Source: Adiantum capillus-veneris
Taxonomy: Eukaryota > Streptophyta > Polypodiopsida > Polypodiales > Pteridaceae
Length of the DNA stretch: 64,000 nucleotides
NCBI GenBank assembly: GCA_014529385.2
Contig: CM043968.1
Span: 131,934,518-131,998,517, forward strand
Reading direction: 5' to 3'
Below, piece by piece: positions 57,083-64,000 of this stretch (positions are counted from its first letter, which is position 1; each line of letters starts with the position of its first letter). The notes under the pieces are model-generated. The model did not search any database. It was not told the DNA's origin and saw only the letters and a program-made list of their open reading frames with translations. The position numbers and the translations under genes were made by a program.

Positions 57083-57997
57083 TGTCTCTGTGTGGAGTGG
57101 GTAAATGGATAGTCTCTCTCCTTCCACTCCATAGGTGTGTTCCCTGTCTCGGCTAGGTGGGTTGTGTAAGACAAGTGGTGCCCCATAGTGTGTGTGTGTG
57201 TATCTTCCCAAGAGTGTGTGTCGGGTCATTATAGAGGCGTTCTATGTGTTTCCATCCCGCTCACATTCTTTTGGCGCCCCCACGGAGGATCTTCTTCGAG
57301 TACCTTCGAGCTTCAAGCTTCGAGATTCAGGATTACAGGTTGCAGACTACAGGTTACAGGTTACAAGGATAGGTACAGGTATAGGTGACTCACACATGTA
57401 CAGGTAGCTGGAGTACAGTGATATACTAGCAGTAGTGTCACTTGCAGTTGTTGTGGGTATGCATCTTTTGGCGCATGTTTGAGCGCATTGTTTGCTGGAT
57501 TGTACGTTAGTTGTGGAAACTACCATTGTACGCCTTTGTGGAGTCATACTTGGTTTTTTTTGGCAATCCCAGCCATTTTTGAGACTTGGTCTAGAAGATG
57601 GTCATTTTTGAGACTTGACTATACGAGATTTGCATAAGCCTTCGTGTGAGGGTTGATAGCGTGAGGTTTTATTGAGCTGGAGGATTCTCAAATGTGGAGA
57701 TCCTTTCGGTGATACAGTTAGCTGGAGCACCCTTTTCGTGACCTCGCCATAGGCTATGTACTAGTGATTCCTACTTGATGCTCTGGTTCTATTGTTGGTA
57801 GTTTATGCATACATATACAGTCTATATTTTAGGCTCACACTGCTCTACTTCTGGGGAAACTCTGCCAAAATTTTTTCAAGTTATGATGGTTGGTTTTTTG
57901 GTCTTTTAAGCCATTTATGCTGTTATGCTGCTGAAATTTTGGCAAAATCAGAGGATAAGACAGGTGTGCTTTCTTGGGAGCTGCATGATTGACATTA

Positions 57998-58216
57998 ATG
58001 GATGATCAAAATGGCCCTCAATTCACTCCTTTTCATTTAACTCAGAGAATCCAGATAAATGTTCATGTGTCCCAAGAAGATTTTTTTCCAGCACCGCATA
58101 GTCTTTATGTTTGGCCAAGAAGATTAAGAGAGATCCTGGAATGTCCTTTGCTTGTTGTAATTCCGATGATTAACTATGAAAACTCATTTGATGTGCATGT
58201 GTTTGTCCTTATCTGA
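57998..58216 (+). CDS. Pre-gag microprotein, copy D (72 codons)
   Basis: It starts MDDQNGPQFTPFHL and ends NSFDVHVFVLI. It is nearly identical to copy A at both ends. The middle (SQEDFFPAPHSLYVWP) differs because of compensating small indels, so the central block is probably frame-damaged. It lies in the G1b leader at the same distance from the expected gag start as copy A. Confidence 0.5.
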   Translation: MDDQNGPQFTPFHLTQRIQINVHVSQEDFFPAPHSLYVWPRRLREILECPLLVVIPMINYENSFDVHVFVLI

Positions 58217-58259
58217 AGTTGAGCTCCATTAAAGTTTCTGGGAATTGGATAGTGAAAAG

Positions 58260-58340
58260 TTTTGGGTTCTTGCACGTGTGTTCGAAGGGATTCTCAAAGT
58301 TTTGGGTTCTTGCACATGTGTTCGAAGGGATTCTCAAAGC
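58260..58340 (+). repeat. 40-bp tandem duplication at the end of the G1b leader
   Basis: TTTGGGTTCTTGCACGTGTG at 58,261 recurs at 58,301 as TTTGGGTTCTTGCACATGTG, each followed by TTCGAAGGGATTCTCAAAG. G1 has one copy. Confidence 0.9.
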
Positions 58341-59089
<749 letters not shown>

Positions 59090-59514
59090 CGTTCGCGAAT
59101 CTTATGCGCGATTTTTTAAAAAATCTCTATACTCACAAGTTCTCATTCTATCGTGAGAGAGAGAAAGAAAGAAGTATCCTAATTTTGACTCACCTCTCTT
59201 TCTTTCTTAAAAATACTATCTCTAAGTTTTTTTCTCACACATAGATTAGGTTCCCACATAAACCTATTGTTCCACATAAATAAAGATCATAAATAAATAG
59301 ATTTTGAACCCAATTTTTAATCCGATTGCTCTGATAAACTCATGATGACTCACAAAATTGAGAATCTCAATTACTTTGCAAAATAATTGAAATGACTTAT
59401 ATGGATAAATGTTGGGTACATTAGACAATTTTTCTGGGATACCTTTGGTCGGGTATCCATCATATACTGAGGAAACTTGATACTGATATAAAATTAACTG
59501 TTGGTTTAATACTT

Positions 59515-60402
59515 GTATGGTGATTTATTCAGGCTTTTTGGATTCCATCTCTCACCCGTCTGGGATATGGAATAGAAGAAGGCATTCCTATTCCACCTGT
59601 TGGTACCCAATGTATAATTTATTGTTTCAAAGGTGTGGAATTTCACAAAAAATTGCTGGACTTTGAGAAACAAGCTATAAACACCCATTCTATATCAGTA
59701 TTAAACACTGCTTCTATAAATGACTGGCTCTTCTTATTGATTCTTTCTAGAAAAGATAAGGATAAGCTTCTAGAGGCCTTTAATAATTTCTTAGCTAAGT
59801 TACCCATTATTGACGCACAAGATAGTTCCGATCTTGATTTTTATTTTACTTCTCTGTCCACTATTGTGAACAAGTTATATTTTATGAATAACCTTCCAGC
59901 AATACCTATAGAAATCAAGCACTCAGAAAAGGTTATTAATCCCCTTCTTGATCTAGACCTTCTGGACGAAGAAGAGAAGGAAGCCCTCAGCGTTTTGGCA
60001 GATACAAACTGTTTATCCCCAGAAAGAGCAGTTTCTAAACTCTTTTTAGAGGTAATCCCTTTACTACCACCCAGGCAAGTTGAGTTGGATGCTATTCGAC
60101 TTGAGCATAAGCTCTGGGATTATGAAATTTTGAACCATCGGGCACCTTTTACAATTTCCTCTCTAGGATTGTTGTGTAGTATTCCCACGGACATTGTTGA
60201 GCAATGTAAAACCTTAGCCTTACATTCCAACATCTTTTCGCACAAGATGTTCTCTTCGAGCTTAAACAAGTCAAATTATCAGATGTCAATGGTAAAAAAT
60301 GTCCAAGCTCTTCAATCATTGCTCGCACCGAAGGACTCTCTCTCTTATGGACAGGGCAAAGGATCAAAAATGGTTTCTGAGAAACTGTTGGAATTCCTAT
60401 AG
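59515..60402 (+). pseudogene. N-terminal region of the Penelope-like protein
   Basis: The open frame has no obvious ATG near its start. It holds a charged, leucine-rich stretch (KDKDKLLEAFNNFLAKL, LLDLDLLDEEEKEALSVL) with likely helices and no recognised domain. It runs without a stop into the middle region through a frame change near 60,400. Its assignment to the element is by position and strand. Confidence 0.45.
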
Positions 60403-61054
60403 ACCCTTCCTTAAATGCCAATGCAAAAGGGTGGATCCAATCTCCAGTTGCTCCTCTTCAATCATTTGGTTTGATCAATTTTTGTGGTACGTATTCCAAA
60501 ATTTACCAAAGTTTTTTCAATTTTCATCCGGACCTACCCAGGTTTATGCCTTTATTGCATGGGTGGCCTCATTTCCAACTGAATTAAGGCATGCGGTAAT
60601 CATCTATTATCGGTTTCATGAACACATGCTAGAAGCAGCTAAGGGACTGGTCCTATACACACTTGGGACTCCACTTCTTCAAAAGCTACACAACACACTT
60701 GTTTCCAACACAATCAAAACCCTACTCAAACCACCCAAAGGCAAGGACCAACTAAAGAAGATCACACACACACCAAGCAACATGGGCTCAACAAGCAAGA
60801 AGCCAAGGCAATTCAGAGGATCTGAAGACAATGGGGATACTGCCAAAGCACTTGAATACCCAAATTCTGAAGACCAAGTACATTTACTTATTACAAGAAA
60901 TAATGGATTATTACATTTTGAACGCAATGTTAGGATGCATGGAAGATTTGTTCACATATTCTTTTATAACAAATTTATGGACTTTATTAATCCTCATAAG
61001 TTTTTTCAAACATTGATAAATGATTTCACATCAATAAAGAACTATCTAAAATGA
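60403..61054 (+). pseudogene. Middle region, possibly a worn GIY-YIG endonuclease
   Basis: QVYAFIAW at about 60,539 followed by YYRFHEHMLEAAK at about 60,605 and PLLQKLHN recalls the order of a GIY-YIG nuclease (GVY start, YIG, then R...H helix), but the YIG triad itself is missing. A basic, proline-rich linker (KPPKGKDQLKK, GSTSKKPRQF) follows. The match is suggestive only. If real, it gives the N-terminal endonuclease expected for this class. Confidence 0.35.
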
Positions 61055-61458
61055 GGATTTGCTTTGGTTGGAAATATATCAAAAACTTGAACCATACTCT
61101 ATACAAACGATTTTCTATATTTGCCCAGGAAATTGATGAAGCACACCCATGTGGTTGTTTAACTCATAAAAGGTTTTCCAACTTTTTAGTGGACTTAGAA
61201 CCATTCGAAAGACATGTGATCACCACTATCCCTAGCATAGCTAGACATAAAACCTTCCAAGAATTTATCAAGAAAGGGTTAAATCACATACCATTAATAC
61301 TAGTAAACCCTAAGTCAATAATAAAAGAATTTAGCAATGTATGGAAGACCTTATGTATCCTTTTAGGATGTGAGGATAGTAAAACTCATTACAATTATAT
61401 CCAAGGTTCAGTTAATGAGATGTTTTCCCAAAGATTTCCGTTTTATAGGCAAAATTAA
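61051..61458 (+). pseudogene. CxC linker domain of the Penelope-like protein
   Basis: HPCGCLTHKRFSNF at 61,144-61,185 gives the CxC motif. It is followed by ERHVITTIPSI and EFIKKGLNHIPL (to about 61,296), resembling the HV.T.D..I..N..L..L..KGP.+R block that lies between CxC and RT in Chlamys/Naiad elements. The frame is open for 135 codons and stops at 61,456. The start overlaps the previous frame's stop, consistent with a one-base shift rather than two genes. Confidence 0.65.
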
Positions 61459-61521
61459 ACTCCCTGGTACAAGAACACAGACCTGATGGATGAAATAAAT
61501 TATATTTTATAATATTTATTT

Positions 61522-62836
61522 AAATGCGGACTGGATAAATCTGTGCAAACCCCAGTATTCATATGTAAGAAACTCATTCAATTAGCAGTAAGGAGAAGGC
61601 TAGAAAGTCCCGAATTCCGTCTTCTTTCTTCACAAGAGGAGGAAATTTGCCAGGTCATAGGATCTTATACCCAAGAGATTGGGTTAGAAACACCATCTAT
61701 GTTCTCTCTCCCATATCTTATGGGAAATTCTAAAATCCATAAAATGGATTTCAGATGGATTACTAATGTGCATAACTGTGTATTTACTCCTGCTGCAACT
61801 ATAATCACCAAATTACTCAAAGGATTAATACAAGGGTTTATAGAATACACCGAAATTATACATAAAAAGCTACATTTGTTTTTTGGAACACAAACCAATG
61901 GGTATTGGATGATTAATAATCAGTACGATTTTTTGATTAATCTAGTGCAAAACATATTACAAACATTCATTCCTTTGATATAATATCCTGTTATGAGGAT
62001 ATCCCTCATAAAGGCACGCATGGACTGCTTGAGGTATTGGACAACATTATTAAACTCAAAAAAACTATGGAATATCTTGGGTTTAAGAAATACCACTAAC
62101 AGATTTTGCTTACAAAAAAGAAAAGTGAAGTGGTCTGGACATTTGAGTATTTACATAACCTCAATGAGTTTGTTCTTGATAACTATTTTAAAAAATTAGG
62201 CAAACATATTTATCCCCAAGAGAAAGGTATACCAATGGGATATAACTGTTCACCATTGTGGTGTTTTTGTATTTGGCATGTTATGAAATTGAATACATTA
62301 AAAAGCTATCCCGGCTTACACGATTTGCTATGATGAAGGAATTCTTATATTCATGGAGGTATATGGATGATTTTCTATTTGCTAATAATCCATTTATTTC
62401 ACAATGTCTAAATCACCAAAAGCCTTTGTCCCAAGAGGACCCCTTTACAATTTACCCTTTGACATTATTGGGATTAAAGCCACACACAAGATGAACCAAA
62501 CCACATATTTAAAGACACACATCCAATTATGCGAATCAATTGAAGGGGAGTATGTAACATACACCGCATGGAAAAAAAAAATTACCATGCCCTAATGTTT
62601 CATTTATTCATGTAGCCAGTAATCGACCAAAAAAGATGCAATATAATGTATGCTTATCACAAGTTCTTCCCATATTATATAATGCATCCCAAGAATCGTA
62701 TGCGGTAACATATTTAAATAAACTAGTCTCTATGTTTGTAGAGAATGGTTTAAAAAAAGAGAAGGAATTACATGTATTACCAATTTCATTGAGAGAAATC
62801 AATTTCCAGGCATTGGATTTACCATTAGTACCTTAA
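61522..62836 (+). pseudogene. Penelope-type reverse transcriptase, broken into five frames
   Basis: Blocks in order: LDKSVQTPVFICKKL (DKG-like motif, 61,531); SLPYLMGNSKIHKMDFRWITN (RT1, KIHK at 61,732); TNGYWMINNQYDFL; motif A FDIISCYEDIPHK at 61,974 in a new frame; a TAA at 62,097; KGIPMGYNCSP motif B at 62,223; after a shift near 62,260, ACYEIEYIKKL and the catalytic RYMDDF at 62,357; after another near 62,450, FDIIGIKATHK and TTYLKTHIQL; and finally SQVLPILYNASQESY and LVSMFVENGLKKEKEL to 62,836. Their order and spacing are those of Penelope-like RTs, including the aspartates of motifs A and C. The reaction would be target-primed reverse transcription. The copy is dead. Confidence 0.85.
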
Positions 62837-62917
62837 AACAGAGAATTGATAGAGGATAGGTCCACTTGGTGGCCTATACTCTACCAAGTGCACCTTTCCA
62901 CAGGGATGGGGGAGGGC

Positions 62918-62920
<3 letters not shown>

Positions 62921-62992
<72 letters not shown>

Positions 62993-63029
62993 ACACACAC
63001 ACACACACACATACACACACACACACATA
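62921..63029. repeat. (AC)n microsatellite
   Basis: About 50 AC units with a few AT interruptions, starting 85 bases after the last Penelope-like block. HTHTHT ORFs are artefacts. Confidence 0.95.
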
Positions 63030-63242
63030 CAATATATGGAACACAGAATGCATGTTGACAAACAGTCTATAATATTGCACACATATACAGCCATTCAATT
63101 CCCACTCCACACACCCATGCCTATAAGGTTGACCCCTTGCTATATGTCCCCGACACTCCATGCCCTAGTTTTTTGGATCTATACCTTGCTTTCCATAATC
63201 GACTCATTGCTTGCATATTTGAAGTGTAAACCCACATCTTTT

Positions 63243-63276
<34 letters not shown>

Positions 63277-63325
63277 ATATGGAACACATGATGCATGCGT
63301 ATAAACACTTTGTGATATTATAGAC
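63030..63325. repeat. Second (AC)n with a duplicated flank
   Basis: (AC)n at 63,244-63,273 is followed by AATATATGGAACACATGATGCATG. The first tract is followed at 63,030 by AATATATGGAACACAGAATG, so the tract-plus-flank unit occurs twice, about 245 bases apart. Confidence 0.75.
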
Positions 63326-64000
63326 ACACAACCACACAACACACACGTGCTCATATAGTACCATAGAAAAAAAGAAGTAAGTTTTATTAACATGCCTCCA
63401 CTAACCATGCCACAGGCGACAACATCATTGGCGGAAGAGTGATAGAAGGACGGATACCTCCAAAGCAAGATATGATGATGGATTTCAAAGCCAAAAATCC
63501 CCCTTGTTTTCTTCTCTGTCGTAGACAAGCCCTTTGTTTTGTAACTGATTTGGAATTCTCGAGAATCATGTATGCACCCTTGAATTTATCAGGTTTACCT
63601 GACGTTGAGTAAATAATTGGCATTTAACAAGTTTAACTAGCATATATCAGGTTTACCTGGAATTAGAAAATAATTGGTTTGTATTCGCATAACTAATGGG
63701 TATACGGACCAACGTGTAGTACCGGCACAAGCACAAGATACAGTTTAAAAAGAGCTCACTTTACGGGAATCGGCTCAATCATACAAAAAACGATTGTACC
63801 TTTTGATACATCAAGTAACAAACTGGATAATATCTCAAAGGAAGATATGACTTTAATAGGCATATTCTAAAGCTGGAAGCATAAATTGGCAACACTGGCA
63901 TATTGCTCTGTGCAAGCCTGCAAGGCAACCATTGACTAGGCCTTTAAGGCACCGCACATCCAAAGCCTATATAGAAGCACAATTAGCGCATGAAATTCAC
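63326..64000. other. No gene recognised
   Basis: A minus-strand frame of 78 codons (63,623-63,387) has no recognisable family. The remainder shows no repeats or element ends. A short direct repeat AGGTTTACCTG occurs at about 63,591 and 63,649. Confidence 0.35.

Larger units (their letters stand above)
49050..58340 (+). mobile_element. Ty3/gypsy G1b: LTR and leader only, split by copia C2
   Basis: The LTR is 49,050-50,022 plus 57,083-57,265. Subtracting C2 and its 5-base duplication gives 1151 bp against 1152 for G1. A primer-site-like TTTTGGCGCCCCCAC follows at 57,269-57,283, then the leader with the MLVVYAY ORF and microprotein D. Similarity to G1 ends at TCTCAAAG (58,340), about where gag should start. 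No gag, pol or second LTR follows, so the element is truncated. Confidence 0.85.
59515..62836 (+). mobile_element. Penelope-like element with an upstream CxC domain (Chlamys/Naiad type), decayed
   Basis: Four consecutive coding blocks on the plus strand together read as one large protein broken by frameshifts and stops: an N-terminal region, a possible GIY-YIG remnant, a CxC linker, and a reverse transcriptase of the Penelope/telomerase type. The published class with an N-terminal endonuclease joined to the RT by a CxC domain has the same order and prefers microsatellite targets. Here a (CT)n(TA)n tract lies upstream and an (AC)n tract begins 85 bases after the last block. Exact ends and pseudo-LTRs were not identified. 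Confidence 0.75.

Noticed and set aside
62846-63094. Open frames of histidine-threonine or valine-cysteine repeats
   Set aside because: Translations of an (AC)n tract.

Overview
This window looks like a repeat-dense stretch of a large land-plant nuclear genome. Almost all recognisable coding sequence belongs to retroelements, many nested in one another. No intact host gene is visible. A fern or another non-flowering plant is my best guess. The pointers are a PPR pseudogene at 15.2-15.4 kb of the DMYAKCG type, Ty3 gag/protease sequences of a kind I associate with non-flowering plants, and a Penelope-like element of the N-terminal-endonuclease (Chlamys/Naiad) type, a group described from green algae and spike mosses. 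This assignment is inference.

Left part (1-16 kb). A minus-strand Ty3/gypsy element (G1: gag, protease, leader, 1152-bp 5' LTR) enters from the left edge. It has landed inside the start of another minus-strand element (X, 4.2-6.0 kb). Both carry a conserved ORF of about 72 codons just upstream of gag; X has it twice. Next come a decayed gag/protease fragment (G2, 8.1-9.7 kb), microsatellites, a minisatellite built on a palindromic GCGTTT..AAACGC core (12.6-14.1 kb), and the PPR pseudogene.

Middle (16-43.7 kb). A broken chromodomain gypsy (G3) is followed by two opposed fragments of a second gypsy family (G4a, G4b); G4b hosts a 217-bp Mutator-type MITE with a perfect 9-bp target duplication. 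A complete young member of that family lies at 26,666-35,569, with two 1591-bp LTRs differing at 8 positions, a GATGG target duplication and an open Pol frame. A complete but decayed Ty1/copia element (C1, 37,898-43,463, 143-bp LTRs, CTGTA duplication) sits in the reverse-transcriptase region of a LINE.

Right part (43.7-64 kb). An unrecognised minus-strand protein of about 980 codons (45.2-48.2 kb; two nonsense codons and one frameshift) is preceded by a leader with a TATA box and repeated copies of a long palindrome centred on ACGCGT. A plus-strand copy of the G1 LTR and leader (49,050-58,340) interrupts the last palindrome. That LTR is itself split by a complete 7.06-kb Tnt1-like copia element (C2), whose pol carries a 790-bp tandem triplication. 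Finally a decayed Penelope-like element (about 59.5-62.84 kb) lies between a (CT)n(TA)n tract and an (AC)n tract.

The genes do not form a host pathway. They are layers of element invasion. From insertion order, X precedes G1, the palindrome leader precedes G1b, which precedes C2, and the LINE precedes C1. The 26.7-35.6 kb gypsy is probably the youngest.
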